NCBI RefSeq assembly: GCF_004916975.1
Contig: NZ_STGQ01000001.1
Coordinates: 3,589,674 to 3,653,673 of the forward strand
Length of the DNA: 64,000 nucleotides
Direction of reading: 5' to 3'
DNA from: Paenibacillus dokdonensis
GTDB taxonomy: Bacteria > Bacillota > Bacilli > Paenibacillales > Paenibacillaceae
Shown here: one piece after another, positions 54,854 through 64,000 of the stretch
Position numbering within the stretch: position 1 is the first letter of the stretch
Layout of the letters: every line of letters starts with the position of its first letter
The notes under the pieces: generated by a model
What the model was told of the DNA's origin: nothing
Seen by the model: the letters and a program-made list of their open reading frames with translations, nothing else
Databases searched by the model: none
Program-made: the position numbers and the translations under genes

Positions 54854-56185
54854 CTAAAGCAAATCGGCAGCCAGCTGTGCCAGTTTGGATCGCTCCCCTT
54901 TTTCCAAGGTAATATGCCCACTAATGCCTTCCTGTTTGAATTTCTCCACAATATACGTCAGACCGTTGCTTGAAGCATCAAGATAAGGATGGTCTATTTG
55001 CTCCGGATCACCCATCAAGATGATCTTGCTCCCCTCGCCTACCCGGGATACAATGGTTTTCACCTCATGACGGGACAGGTTTTGTGCCTCATCGATAATG
55101 ATAAACTGTCCAGGGATGGATCTGCCGCGGATATAGGTTAACGCCTCTACCTGAATACTGCCAAGTCCCATCAGAATTTTATCAATATCCCCGGACTTTT
55201 TAGTATCAAATAAAAATTCGAGGTTATCGTAGATCGGCTGCATCCATGGACGCAGCTTTTCTTCTTTTTCCCCAGGCAGATATCCAATATCCTTTCCCAT
55301 GGGTACGACAGGTCTTGCAATCAACAGCTTTTTATATTTATGCTCATCTTCCACCTTGAGCAATCCTGCCGCCAAAGCAAGCAGGGTCTTACCTGTGCCC
55401 GCCTTACCTGTGATAGTCACAAGTGGTATGTCGTCATTCAATAAAAGCTCTAGCGCCATCCGCTGCTGTGCGTTGCGCGCACATATGCCCCAGACCGCTT
55501 CATTGCTTAAATAGAGTGGCTCCAGCTTAGTGCCTTCCGTGTTTACCTTCAGAAGCGCCGACTTTGTACTTCCCATTTCATCCTTCAAAATCACAAATTC
55601 ATGGGGATGAAGCGGATAGGAGAGATTGAGCGGCTTAACCGGCAGAAACCGATAGGAATAAAACTCATCAATGATGGAAGGATGAACCTTCAGCTTCAGG
55701 TTGCCTGAGTAGAAGTCCCCAGGTCCGGCAGTTCGGTCTGACAAATAATCCTGCGTAGTTAACCCCAGTACATCAGCCTTGATGCGTACCAGTACATCTT
55801 TGCTGACAAGGACCACCTGATCTGGCTCATCCTTCACCGTTTCTTCCATATGATAATTCAAGGCCACGGCAAGTATACGGTTGTCATTGGATATTTCCCC
55901 GAACATCTCCTGGACCTTGAGAAAACTTCTGTGGTTCAGTTCAACCTTTAAGCTTCCGCCATTATAGAGTGCTACCCCGCTGTGCAGATGTCCGTTTTCC
56001 CTCAGCTGATCCAACAAACGTGATACCGTGCGCGCGTTGCGTCCAATTTCATCTGCATTACGCTTCTTGGAATCAATTTCTTCGAGAACTACCGCAGGTA
56101 TGATGACCTCATGCTCATCAAACGCATAGATCGCTCCGGGATCATGAAGAAGCACATTGGTATCCAGTACAAAGATCTTTCTCAT
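54854..56185 (-). CDS. ylaK: PIN domain plus PhoH-like ATPase (YlaK)
   Basis: Two-domain protein of 443 residues: an N-terminal PIN nuclease-like domain with FVLDTNVLLHDP (residues 5-16) and acidic EEIDSKKRN, and a C-terminal PhoH ATPase domain with Walker A GKAGTGKT near residue 257 and Walker B IIIDEAQN near 365. PIN-PhoH proteins act on RNA, by nuclease or helicase activity. ATG 56185 with GGAGGGAG upstream is preferred. It lies next to ylaJ (+), and to typA/ylaH as in the B. subtilis yla cluster. Confidence 0.9.
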   Translation of the reverse strand: MRKIFVLDTNVLLHDPGAIYAFDEHEVIIPAVVLEEIDSKKRNADEIGRNARTVSRLLDQLRENGHLHSGVALYNGGSLKVELNHRSFLKVQEMFGEISNDNRILAVALNYHMEETVKDEPDQVVLVSKDVLVRIKADVLGLTTQDYLSDRTAGPGDFYSGNLKLKVHPSIIDEFYSYRFLPVKPLNLSYPLHPHEFVILKDEMGSTKSALLKVNTEGTKLEPLYLSNEAVWGICARNAQQRMALELLLNDDIPLVTITGKAGTGKTLLALAAGLLKVEDEHKYKKLLIARPVVPMGKDIGYLPGEKEEKLRPWMQPIYDNLEFLFDTKKSGDIDKILMGLGSIQVEALTYIRGRSIPGQFIIIDEAQNLSRHEVKTIVSRVGEGSKIILMGDPEQIDHPYLDASSNGLTYIVEKFKQEGISGHITLEKGERSKLAQLAADLL

Positions 56186-56291
56186 ACCTTCTCCCTCCAC
56201 TAACTCATAATGAACACATAAATTATTCCGTCATGGACATCCTAAATTACAATTCGCATTAGAATCTATGACCTGGAAAGGACGATCACAT

Positions 56292-56864
56292 ATGAGAATG
56301 CTCATGCTTGTCGTGTTGGCACTCGCTGTCATCAGCGGCTGTAACAACAAGACTCAGGACAAAAACGCATCACCCTCTCCTCAAAATAAACAGGGAATGT
56401 CCGCTACTTCCACTGAACACAACCGGGTGTCGTTAAAATCTGCAGGGAAGTCTGCCGTTCGCGCAGCGGAAGATACTACTAATTTGTCCATTAAAGATCA
56501 TCTCGAAGCCATGGCCGAAAAAGTGGCAGGAGTCAAAAAAGCACATGTCGTCGTGTTTGGCAATACCGCTGTGGTCGGCATCGACGTCGATGGCAAGCTT
56601 ACCCGCTCCCGGGTAGGCAATATCAAATACTCGGTGGCAGAAACGCTGCGAAAAGATCCTCGTGGCAAGAACGCGCTTGTGACTGCGGATATGGATCTTT
56701 CCAACAGAATTGCTGAAATCGGCCAACATATCAAAAAAGGCGAGCCTGTATCCGGCTTTGCATCCGAGCTGGCCGATATTGTCGGACGCATCATTCCTCA
56801 GCTTCCCAAGGATGTAAAAACAAAGACTCAGGCACCGCCAGCCGCGCCAACCTCCAAGCACTGA
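56292..56864 (+). CDS. ylaJ: YhcN/YlaJ sporulation lipoprotein
   Basis: 190-residue lipoprotein with lipobox VISGC (Cys 17) and a YhcN_YlaJ domain (NLSIKDHLEAMAEKVAGVKKAHVVVFGNTAVVGIDVDG). Spore-associated family of unclear function. The ATG at 56292 has AAAGGA upstream. It is divergent from ylaK, and next to it as in Bacillus. Confidence 0.88.
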   Translation: MRMLMLVVLALAVISGCNNKTQDKNASPSPQNKQGMSATSTEHNRVSLKSAGKSAVRAAEDTTNLSIKDHLEAMAEKVAGVKKAHVVVFGNTAVVGIDVDGKLTRSRVGNIKYSVAETLRKDPRGKNALVTADMDLSNRIAEIGQHIKKGEPVSGFASELADIVGRIIPQLPKDVKTKTQAPPAAPTSKH

Positions 56865-56915
56865 TTTAATCAGCCAGCTTTCCCCATAACTCAACATTTT
56901 CTGCATAAAATGAAT

Positions 56916-56950
56916 AAAAAGCCTAGTGAGAAGCTCACTAGGCTTTTTTT
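56916..56950. terminator. Terminator after ylaJ
   Basis: AAGCCTAGTGAG and CTCACTAGGCTT form a 12-bp perfect stem with a 3-base loop, with T-run on the plus strand and A-run before it, so it works for ylaJ and perhaps also against the opposite strand. Confidence 0.9.
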
Positions 56951-57065
56951 CATACAGCATCCGGACACAAGCAAATGTGCCCTGTTCAAGAACCGGAAGG
57001 CCGGCAACTGCAGCATTCAATTGGATAAATAATGGCTGAGTGCATGGTGCAACTGCTTCGGACAT
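56951..57065 (-). other. Possible small ORF with strong ribosome site
   Basis: On the minus strand ATG 57065 has AGGAGG about 8 bases upstream and a TATAAT further up. The reading frame MSEAVAPCTQPLFIQLN... stays open but runs into the terminator stem and then antisense to ylaJ. Only the first 40 or so codons lie in free DNA. No match is recognised. It may be chance. Confidence 0.25.
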
Positions 57066-57137
57066 CTTCCCGACCTCCTGTACAGGTTCCAGTGTACTCT
57101 ATTATATTAGGCAGCTTCGCAAATATTGCACCCAAGT

Positions 57138-58217
57138 TTAAGGTTTTGCTTTTTCTGCGCTATCCGTCGTAGTCGCCGGCAATCCTTTGCCAGCAATTTC
57201 ATCCTTCAGCGCTTGCTTCGCCTTATCCAGTTCGGCTTCATCCACATACACGTAAGGACTCTTCCATGTACCGGTGACCGGCATGAATTTGACGTTCTCC
57301 TTATTAACCTTCCAGTACGTTGCGATCATATTCTTCAACTGATCATTTTCGATATCCGTCTCCATGTTTTTATCCATGGCATCCAGAACACCGCCAAGGC
57401 TTGTCACACCTTTAAAGGATTGCATTTTATCAATCAGGGCATGCAGGACTTCATTTTGTCTGCGGTTGCGGTCAAAATCATCGGAAGCCTGCGTTTTCGG
57501 ACGACAATTGGATTTGCGGTAACGTACATAATCCAGCGCATCCTTCCCTTCAAGCTTTTGCTCGCCCTTCTTGAGATTGATGTCTGTTCCGTCCGCTTTA
57601 TCCCTGTAGCACATATTCATGTCCACATTGATGTCCACGCCCCCAAGAGCGTCGACCGCGTCACGGAAGCCCTGAAAGTTAAGGACCGTTGCATAATCAA
57701 TCGGAATATCCATATATTTACTGAGCATGGTTTTCATTTCATCCTCAGCTTTTTTACCGCTCTTTTTCTCTTCCGAGAGGAAAATCGGGTAGTAGGCATT
57801 TGCCTTATTTTCCCTGTAGCCCTTGAGCTCAATCTTCGTATCCCGCGGAAGTGAAACGACGGTAACTGTTTTGGTATCTGGATTAAACGCCGTCACCATA
57901 ATCACATCGGATAGATGAGTGCCTGTCTCAGGACGGTAGTCCGTACCCAGGAGGAGCATGGTCACCGGCTTCACCTTGGCTGATTTTTCGGCTGGAACCG
58001 GTGTGTTATTGCCAGTATCCAATACGCCGCTGTCAGCTTTGTAGTAAAGATACGCAACATATCCCGCTACGGCCAACACAGCCAAAATGATGATAATCAG
58101 TACAAATTTCAGGAACGTCTTAAATCCGCTCTTCTTTTTTTTCTTTTTTGGCGGCTGTTTGTTCTGTTTGCTGCCACTTTGAGATCGTGGAGGTAGATTG
58201 TTATTGCTGGGACTCAT
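57138..58217 (-). CDS. LCP-family cell wall glycopolymer ligase
   Basis: LytR-CpsA-Psr protein that attaches teichoic or other glycopolymers to peptidoglycan. From ATG 58217 it has 359 residues: a basic, lysine-rich tail, one membrane helix (about 35-58), then the LCP domain with LLLGTDYRPETGTHLSDVIMV, SLPRDTKIEL, and YVRYRKSNCRPKTQASDDFDRNRRQ. The D and R residues of those motifs bind pyrophosphate substrate. The paralogue (TagT/U/V) cannot be assigned. Confidence 0.92.
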   Translation of the reverse strand: MSPSNNNLPPRSQSGSKQNKQPPKKKKKKSGFKTFLKFVLIIIILAVLAVAGYVAYLYYKADSGVLDTGNNTPVPAEKSAKVKPVTMLLLGTDYRPETGTHLSDVIMVTAFNPDTKTVTVVSLPRDTKIELKGYRENKANAYYPIFLSEEKKSGKKAEDEMKTMLSKYMDIPIDYATVLNFQGFRDAVDALGGVDINVDMNMCYRDKADGTDINLKKGEQKLEGKDALDYVRYRKSNCRPKTQASDDFDRNRRQNEVLHALIDKMQSFKGVTSLGGVLDAMDKNMETDIENDQLKNMIATYWKVNKENVKFMPVTGTWKSPYVYVDEAELDKAKQALKDEIAGKGLPATTTDSAEKAKP

Positions 58218-58310
58218 CTCAAACACCTTTTTCATTTATTTTGAGTCATTCTCTCTATAAACGATGCCAGTCGTTAAAAAGTTGCCGAAGAGCCGGATCC
58301 ATACGGCTGC

Positions 58311-58607
58311 TTAACCTCGTTTACCTGCTGTCTCTGCTTTTTTCTTTTGACGGGCTTCCACAAAATAACGGACCCGCACCAGAAGCATTAAAGCGACCGC
58401 GACGAGCAGGCACTGGATGATCGGAAGCTTGTCGTGCTGAAACACAAGCAGCATGCCCGAACCAATGGCCATCAGGATATACAGCAGAATTTCTTTCAAC
58501 AAAGGAAGCTTCTGTCTGACACGAAATACCTTGTTATAGACATACGTAATCAACACGAAAATGACAATGTAAGACACAAGCGAATGCGATGCAAACCAGG
58601 CTTGCAC
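58311..58607 (-). CDS. ylaH: YlaH-like membrane protein
   Basis: 98-residue protein with three hydrophobic segments and a basic C-terminus. Its place directly after typA matches ylaH of the B. subtilis yla cluster. Function unknown. Confidence 0.8.
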   Translation of the reverse strand: MQAWFASHSLVSYIVIFVLITYVYNKVFRVRQKLPLLKEILLYILMAIGSGMLLVFQHDKLPIIQCLLVAVALMLLVRVRYFVEARQKKKAETAGKRG

Positions 58608-58653
58608 GTGCGGTACACTCCTTTCGAGAACAGGTCAAGAGCCTGTACGTTCA

Positions 58654-60495
58654 TTACAGATTGGTTTCAGCCATCTTGCGGTGCTTCTCTGCGCGTTCAC
58701 GTTCACTCTTGTTCAAGATCTTTTTGCGAAGACGAATCGATTTTGGCGTAATTTCGCAAAGCTCATCGTCATTCAAATATTCAAGAGCCTGTTCCATCGA
58801 GAAGATAATTGGTGTTTTCATTCTCACCGTTTCTTCTTTGTTCGCAGAACGGATATTGTTTACCGCTTTTTCTTTACAAATGTTAACGACAATATCATTG
58901 TCGCGTGTGTGCTCTCCAACGATCATGCCTTCGTAGATCTCGGTTCCCGGCTCCATGAACAAGGTTCCGCGATCTTCAATACCCATCATACCATAAGTTG
59001 TGCTTGTGCCGCCTTCGCTGGCAACGAGCACGCCTTGGTGACGTCCGCCAACCTGTCCGCCAATCAGCGGTCCATAACTGTCAAATGCATGGTTCATGAC
59101 GCCGTAACCGCGCGTCAAAGTCAGGAAGTACGTACTGTATCCAATTAGACCCCGAGCTGGAATGAGGAACTCAAGACGAACCTGTCCATTACCGGAGTTA
59201 ACCATATTAACCATTTCGGCTTTACGAGATCCAAGGCTTTCCATTACAGGTCCCATGCTCTCTTCTGGAATATCAATCAGAAGACGTTCAATCGGCTCCA
59301 TTCTCTTACCTTCGATTTCACGTACAATAACCTCAGGCTTCGATACTTGCAGCTCGTAACCCTCACGGCGCATATTTTCAATCAAAATACCCAAATGGAG
59401 CTCACCGCGACCAGAAACAATAAATGCATCCGGGCTATCGGTTTCTTCCACACGCAAACTCACGTCCGTTTCAAGCTCTTTCATCAGACGCTCGCGCAGC
59501 TTACGGGAAGTAACCCATTTGCCTTCGCGTCCTGCGAATGGACTGTTATTCACAAGGAATGTCATTTGCAGTGTTGGTTCATCGATTTTGAGAACTGGCA
59601 ATGCTTCCGGATTTTGTGGATCAGCGATGGTTTCACCGATGTTGATATCTTTAATACCTGCAATAGCAACGATATCGCCTGCGCCGGCTTCTTCCATTTC
59701 AATACGTTTCAGACCTTGGAAGCCAAACAGCTTTTCAATACGGGCTGTTTTACTTTTGCCGTCGCGCATAATAACGGTTACTGATTGACCTTGCTTGATC
59801 ACGCCGCGGTTAACGCGTCCGATGGCAATACGTCCCAGATATTCGTTGTAGTCCATCAAGGTTACGAGGAACTGAAGAGGTTCTTCTACGTTTTCAGTAG
59901 GATGAGGGATGTGATCCGTAATGGTTTCATACAATGCAAGCATGTTATCATCCTGTTTCTCAGGATCCATGCTGGATGTTCCGTTCAGTGCAGATGCATA
60001 AACAACAGGGAAATTCAATTGATCATCATTGGCGTCGAGCTCGATGAACAGGTCCAGAACTTCATCAATTACTTCTGTTGGACGTGCTGCCGGACGGTCA
60101 ATTTTGTTTACTACAACAATCGGAGTAAGGTTTTGCTCCAAAGCTTTGCGTAGTACGAATTTGGTCTGCGGCATGCAGCCTTCATATGCATCTACGACAA
60201 GCAGTACACCGTCAACCATTTTCATAATCCGTTCAACCTCGCCGCCGAAGTCAGCGTGTCCCGGTGTATCCAAAATGTTGATCAGATAATCTTTATACGT
60301 AATAGCCGTGTTTTTGGCCAAAATGGTAATTCCACGCTCACGCTCCAGGTCATTGGAGTCCATGGCCCGCTCCTGCAAATGCTCGTGTTTCCCAAAAATA
60401 CCTGATTGTTGCAGAAGCTGGTCTACTAGTGTTGTTTTACCGTGGTCAACGTGGGCAATAATCGCAATGTTGCGAATTTTATCTCTTGAATGCAT
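58654..60495 (-). CDS. typA: Ribosome-associated GTPase TypA/BipA
   Basis: Translational GTPase with a role in 50S assembly and stress. 613 residues: G1 [12 protein letters not shown] (residue 14-25), G2 RERGITI, G3 [13 protein letters not shown]4 [10 protein letters not shown], then domains II, III, V and the BipA C-terminal domain with [14 protein letters not shown] and [13 protein letters not shown]. It precedes ylaH by 46 bases. Confidence 0.96.
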   Translation of the reverse strand: MHSRDKIRNIAIIAHVDHGKTTLVDQLLQQSGIFGKHEHLQERAMDSNDLERERGITILAKNTAITYKDYLINILDTPGHADFGGEVERIMKMVDGVLLVVDAYEGCMPQTKFVLRKALEQNLTPIVVVNKIDRPAARPTEVIDEVLDLFIELDANDDQLNFPVVYASALNGTSSMDPEKQDDNMLALYETITDHIPHPTENVEEPLQFLVTLMDYNEYLGRIAIGRVNRGVIKQGQSVTVIMRDGKSKTARIEKLFGFQGLKRIEMEEAGAGDIVAIAGIKDINIGETIADPQNPEALPVLKIDEPTLQMTFLVNNSPFAGREGKWVTSRKLRERLMKELETDVSLRVEETDSPDAFIVSGRGELHLGILIENMRREGYELQVSKPEVIVREIEGKRMEPIERLLIDIPEESMGPVMESLGSRKAEMVNMVNSGNGQVRLEFLIPARGLIGYSTYFLTLTRGYGVMNHAFDSYGPLIGGQVGGRHQGVLVASEGGTSTTYGMMGIEDRGTLFMEPGTEIYEGMIVGEHTRDNDIVVNICKEKAVNNIRSANKEETVRMKTPIIFSMEQALEYLNDDELCEITPKSIRLRKKILNKSERERAEKHRKMAETNL

Positions 60496-60662
60496 GACTT
60501 TTATCCAGATCCTTTCCCTTTCAAATCAATGCGAATGTGTTTCACCAAAAGAAGCGCCGGGCGGTAATGCCGACGACGCTTCAACATATCCCTTATATTA
60601 TAGTGAATTTTCAGAAAAAAACAAGCATTTTTACAGAAAATAGAATAAGCTGTCAAAGCGGG

Positions 60663-61172
60663 TTACCAACCGCCATATCCCTTTTTCCGTCCCGTTCTTC
60701 CTCTTCCCAAAATAAACCAAAGGCCCAGCACAATGAGCAGAATTGCGAGCACATAGATGGCTCCTGTATGCAGCAAGGTGAAGAAAAGCAGAACGAGTGA
60801 TACCAAGCCCAGAATCAGTGCAAATGGCAGCACACCAGCCGGTTTAGGTGAATCGAACAAATAATATTCGTACGCACCGACAGCAATGCCTAGCAGAAGC
60901 ACAGGCCACAGAAATGACATCATCCCCCAGCCCCAGAGGTTGCAGATACCAAATAGAAGACCATATACCACCAGAATCCCTCCTGGTATGAGTACAGCTG
61001 CACGCGCCCTCCCGCTGAAATACAGCAAATGAATGAGCAGTCCGACCACTACAATGGCAAGCGGCCAGAGTGTGCGTCCCAGGATTCCGAACACGCCCAG
61101 TTTTCCCAGCAGAATGACAAGCCCCGCCACCACAATAAACAGACCCAGTTTTACATCGTTCTTGGAGGACAT
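60663..61172 (-). CDS. LiaF-like/DUF5668 membrane protein
   Basis: 169-residue protein with four or five hydrophobic segments. The start at 61172 follows GAGGGTGGGG. N-terminal LFIVVAGLVILLGKLGVFG and the Gly-rich GRGRTGRKKGYGGW end resemble LiaF-type or DUF5668 membrane proteins. No LiaR/LiaS pair is adjacent, so no role in sensing is inferred. Confidence 0.55.
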   Translation of the reverse strand: MSSKNDVKLGLFIVVAGLVILLGKLGVFGILGRTLWPLAIVVVGLLIHLLYFSGRARAAVLIPGGILVVYGLLFGICNLWGWGMMSFLWPVLLLGIAVGAYEYYLFDSPKPAGVLPFALILGLVSLVLLFFTLLHTGAIYVLAILLIVLGLWFILGRGRTGRKKGYGGW

Positions 61173-61309
61173 TTTTCCCCACCCTCTTTTCCAATATACC
61201 TTACACATCTGCTCCAGCAGGATACGACATGTTTTCACCTTTAGTTTATCTGAAAAAGAGCGAAAAAACCATATTCGTCCCGTAAATTTTTTACTGTCCG
61301 GAAACACCA

Positions 61310-61330
61310 AAAAAGCCGGTTTTCACCGGC
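61310..61330 (-). terminator. Terminator after the minus-strand TerC gene
   Basis: GCCGGT and ACCGGC form a GC-rich stem followed by a T-run on the minus strand. Confidence 0.75.
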
Positions 61331-61343
61331 ACTTGAGACATGG

Positions 61344-62003
61344 CTATGAGCGCCGAAGCGGCAGCTTTTTAAAACTTCCGGCTGCCATGACCAGAATGGT
61401 CAGAAGAATCGGCAGCAGCTTATGCAGCGACGGCATGACCGATGACAGCATGATCCCCATTCTGGAGTCATGCAGCAACATTTCTCCAGCTGTATAGCCC
61501 AGAATACCCGCACCCAAATACACGAGTACAGGATAGCGGTGAAGTAGACCGACAATCAGATTACTGCCGAAGACAACTATGGGTATGCTAATGGCGATCC
61601 CGATCACAATAAGCGCCAAATCTCCATTGGCTACACCGGCTAGCGCCAGCACATTATCAAGACTCATAATAAAATCAGCGGCCAAAATACTCCGTACCGC
61701 TTTCCAAATAGAGGCTGACTCCCCCATCCTTACATCGTCCTTGTCATCTGCCAGCAGCCTGAATGCAATCCAGAACAGCAGAAATCCTCCAGCAGCCTGC
61801 ACAAAAGGAATTTTCAAAAGAATCACGGCCGCGAACGTTAGTATGCATCTAAGAACAACTGCCCCCAAAGCCCCCCACCACACGGCCTGCTTACGCTGTT
61901 TCGGCGGCAAGTTTTTGCTTGCTAACGCAATCACCACGGCGTTGTCTCCGCTCAGAACCAGATTAATCATCAGGATCTGTACAAGCAGCCATATCGATTC
62001 CAA
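61344..62003 (-). CDS. TerC-family membrane protein (YjbE-like)
   Basis: 219-residue integral membrane protein. The two halves repeat the motif: MINLVLSGDNAVVIALASKN near residue 13 and ADFIMSLDNVLALAGVANGD near 114, both with a conserved D and N that probably bind a metal ion. TerC members export Mn2+ or supply metals to exoproteins. It is divergent from another TerC gene 174 bases away. Confidence 0.9.
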   Translation of the reverse strand: MESIWLLVQILMINLVLSGDNAVVIALASKNLPPKQRKQAVWWGALGAVVLRCILTFAAVILLKIPFVQAAGGFLLFWIAFRLLADDKDDVRMGESASIWKAVRSILAADFIMSLDNVLALAGVANGDLALIVIGIAISIPIVVFGSNLIVGLLHRYPVLVYLGAGILGYTAGEMLLHDSRMGIMLSSVMPSLHKLLPILLTILVMAAGSFKKLPLRRS

Positions 62004-62177
62004 CAGTCAACACCCCCACTACTACTCCTATGCTCCTGTTGGCCAGGCTATGCTTGACTCTCATTGAAAAATTATCCTATAATGAATGCGATTTGCTATA
62101 TGGTATGGACTAAAATCATTTCTTTGGTTCATTCTATATTAGACTCCGTTTACAGTCATGATGAGGAGTGACCTGAT

Positions 62178-62873
62178 GTGGAAACATCAATACTTGCCTT
62201 TTTGGCAAAATTAGCTAATATCGTGTTTCTTGATCTTATTCTAGCTGGCGATAACGCTATCGTCATTGGCCTTGCTGCGAGGAATCTGCCATCCTCGACT
62301 CAGAAAAAGGCCATTTTTTATGGAACCGGCGGCGCCGTGCTGCTGCGTATCGCGGCCACGATCATTGTGGTCTGGCTGCTGAAAATCCCCTGGCTGCTTC
62401 TCGTTGGAGGAATTCTGCTCATAGGCATTGCCTACAAGCTTCTGGCAGACAATGATGATCATACCGATGTCAAGGCGGGACGTACACTCTGGGGCGCTAT
62501 ACGAACCATCATCGTAGCGGATGCAGCCATGGGACTGGATAATGTTATCGCGGTTGCCGGAGCGGCGCAGCAAAATATTATTCTCGTCATTCTGGGACTC
62601 TTAATCAGTGTTCCGATTGTCGTCTGGGGAAGCACTCTATTTATCAAGCTTATCGACCGTTTCCCTTGGATTATTTATTTGGGATCAGCAGTACTCGGAT
62701 ATACCGCATCCAACATGATAACCGAAGAGAAGAGACTGCATCCTTTCTTCGAAGATCATCCCGCCATTCGTATCCTATTTATTATCGTTGTCATTGTTGC
62801 TGTACTCGTGACAGGATACATGAAGAAACGTTCGGACCAGCGAAAAAAGGGAAACGAGAATTCTTACAGTTAA
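62178..62873 (+). CDS. TerC-family membrane protein, paralogue
   Basis: 231 residues from GTG 62178 with GAGGAG upstream. It repeats LDLILAGDNAIVIGLAARN near residue 18 and ADAAMGLDNVIAVAGAAQQ near 116 and has a longer basic C-terminus. It is diverged from the minus-strand TerC but of the same architecture, so an old duplication. No yybP-ykoY riboswitch fits the gap between them. Confidence 0.9.
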   Translation: METSILAFLAKLANIVFLDLILAGDNAIVIGLAARNLPSSTQKKAIFYGTGGAVLLRIAATIIVVWLLKIPWLLLVGGILLIGIAYKLLADNDDHTDVKAGRTLWGAIRTIIVADAAMGLDNVIAVAGAAQQNIILVILGLLISVPIVVWGSTLFIKLIDRFPWIIYLGSAVLGYTASNMITEEKRLHPFFEDHPAIRILFIIVVIVAVLVTGYMKKRSDQRKKGNENSYS

Positions 62874-62875
62874 AG

Positions 62876-62915
62876 AAAAGGACCTCCAACGCATGATTGG
62901 AAGTCCTCTTTTATT
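62876..62915. terminator. Terminator between terC and thiI
   Basis: AAAGGAC-TCCAA and TTGGA-GTCC-TTT pair with small mismatches, T-run on the plus strand and a reverse one on the minus strand, between convergent genes. Confidence 0.65.
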
Positions 62916-62920
62916 ATTCA

Positions 62921-64000
62921 TTAAAACCATTCTTCATCGATTCCGTCCTCACGGTCCGCTTCAATGACCGAATCCAGAGTCAGCACAACGGTTTCCGTCC
63001 GCCCCACCGCTTCCTCAAGCATGGTCTGCAGATTGGTGAGCGATGCTTCTATCCGTTCTACAATGCGAAGATTCGGATTGGTTGATGGGGACTTCGGCAC
63101 AAATATGGTGCAGCAGTCTTCATAAGGCAGTATCGAAAGCTCGTACGTACCGATCTGTTTTGAGACTTCGATAATTTCGCTTTTATCCATCATAATAAGC
63201 GGACGCAGCAAAGGCAGCTCGGTAGCACGCCCGATTACATTCATGCTTGGGAGCGTCTGGCTGGCCACTTGTCCAAGACTGTCGCCTGTAACAATAGCGA
63301 GCGCTCCTTCGCGTTCTGCCAGCATGGTGGCAATACGCAGCATCGAGCGACGCATCAGAGTAATAATCAGATTATCCTGGCCATGACCTGTAAAGGAGGT
63401 CTGGATCTCGGTGAAAGGCACCAGATGTATTTTGACTTCACCTGTATATCCCGACAGTACTTTAGCGAGCTCCATGACTTTTTCTTTGGCCTTCCGACTG
63501 GTGAATGGATAGCTGTAGAAATGGACGCATTCCACCTCCAGCCCACGGCGCATGCTGGTAAATCCGGCTACAGGACTATCAATACCGCCGGACAAAAGCA
63601 GCATCGCTTTACCGTTGCTCCCGCGTGGAAATCCGCCAACTGCAGGAATGACCTCACAGTAAATATAGGTACCCTGTTCTCTGATCTCTACCCGCAGCTG
63701 CAGCTCCGGTTCCTTCATGCTTACTTTTAACGAGTCAAATTTTTTCAATATGGGTGAACCGACCAGATGATTCATCTCATGAGATGAATGCGGGAAGGCT
63801 TTCCATACTCTTCTGGCTGTCACCTTGAAGGTCGTTTCCTTTTGCAAATCCATCTGCTCCAAAAACGAGGCACTTGTTTCAACTATTTTATCGAGTTGTG
63901 ATGGGCAGACGACTACCGGACTGATGGAATAAACGCCAAATATTTTTTTGAGCTCATCCGTTAATTTGCCATGATCTTCCCCATTCAAGGCAACATACAA
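62921..64000 (-). CDS. thiI: tRNA 4-thiouridine sulfurtransferase, N-terminus outside window
   Basis: Makes s4U8 in tRNA and feeds sulfur to thiamine. About 359 residues of a normal 400 are present; the start lies beyond the window. An N-terminal THUMP domain (to about residue 135) and the PP-loop ATPase LLLSGGIDSPVAGF, near 148 of the visible part, are clear, with DSLGQVASQTL and CCTIFVPKSP. No C-terminal rhodanese domain is present, as in Bacillus ThiI. Confidence 0.94.
   Translation of the reverse strand: MYVALNGEDHGKLTDELKKIFGVYSISPVVVCPSQLDKIVETSASFLEQMDLQKETTFKVTARRVWKAFPHSSHEMNHLVGSPILKKFDSLKVSMKEPELQLRVEIREQGTYIYCEVIPAVGGFPRGSNGKAMLLLSGGIDSPVAGFTSMRRGLEVECVHFYSYPFTSRKAKEKVMELAKVLSGYTGEVKIHLVPFTEIQTSFTGHGQDNLIITLMRRSMLRIATMLAEREGALAIVTGDSLGQVASQTLPSMNVIGRATELPLLRPLIMMDKSEIIEVSKQIGTYELSILPYEDCCTIFVPKSPSTNPNLRIVERIEASLTNLQTMLEEAVGRTETVVLTLDSVIEADREDGIDEEWF

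Noticed and set aside
62004..62177. yybP-ykoY manganese riboswitch before the TerC genes
   Set aside because: The gap is short and the conserved riboswitch core could not be found on either strand.

Overview
This window is a typical chromosomal core region of an endospore-forming, low-to-moderate GC Gram-positive bacterium, most likely Paenibacillus or a close relative. The evidence is the complete sporulation-linked division cluster (spoVD, spoVE, spoIIGA-sigE-sigG), a long eukaryote-like isoleucyl-tRNA synthetase under T-box control, LL-diaminopimelate aminotransferase (dapL), bacillithiol synthase (bshC), strong AGGAGG ribosome binding sites, and several TTG or GTG starts. Almost everything is on the minus strand. 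I see no tRNA, rRNA, insertion sequence, prophage or CRISPR array.

Layout, in transcription order from the right end. Positions 64000-54700 hold a 3'-partial-window thiI, two divergent TerC membrane proteins, a LiaF-like membrane protein, and a yla-type cluster (typA-ylaH, an LCP cell-wall ligase, ylaJ, phoH-like ylaK). Positions 54700-49200 hold an orphan solute-binding protein, a PcsB/CwlO-like coiled-coil exported protein without a hydrolase domain, a DUF2626 membrane protein, rsfA and panE-DUF3397. Positions 49062-43341 are an oligopeptide ABC operon (oppA, a terminator, then oppBCDF). Positions 43147-9925 are the division and cell wall supercluster: bshC-ahcY, then mraZ-rsmH-ftsL-pbpB-spoVD-murE-murF-mraY-murD-spoVE-murG-(murB remnant)-murA-divIB, ftsA-ftsZ, spoIIGA-sigE-sigG, ylmC-ylmD-ylmE-sepF-ylmG-ylmH-divIVA, and ileS. 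Positions 9745-1 hold DUF5665 and yteA, lspA-rluD, dapL, a broken ytaF, an HTH-DUF1232 protein, tatC-tatA and the pyrR-pyrB-pyrC pyrimidine operon, which runs off the left edge.

The genes form a coherent unit. Mur enzymes, MraY and the SEDS/PBP pair build meso-DAP peptidoglycan; FtsL/DivIB/FtsA/FtsZ/SepF/DivIVA place it at the septum; the embedded sigma factors and SpoIIGA start compartment-specific sporulation transcription after asymmetric septation. Regulation visible in the DNA includes three 10-bp-spaced MraZ boxes at the dcw promoter, a sigma-H-like promoter before ftsA, a 22-bp-spacer promoter with Spo0A-like boxes before spoIIGA, a hairpin overlapping the sigG ribosome binding site, an Ile T-box before ileS and a PyrR attenuator before pyrR.

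The least ordinary findings are a decayed murB remnant between murG and murA, a ytaF gene with an in-frame stop at codon 7, a 34-base palindrome inserted between the ileS T-box terminator and its start codon, and the exported coiled-coil protein lacking a catalytic domain. I did not find a convincing wholly new multi-gene system; the window is mostly conserved housekeeping DNA.
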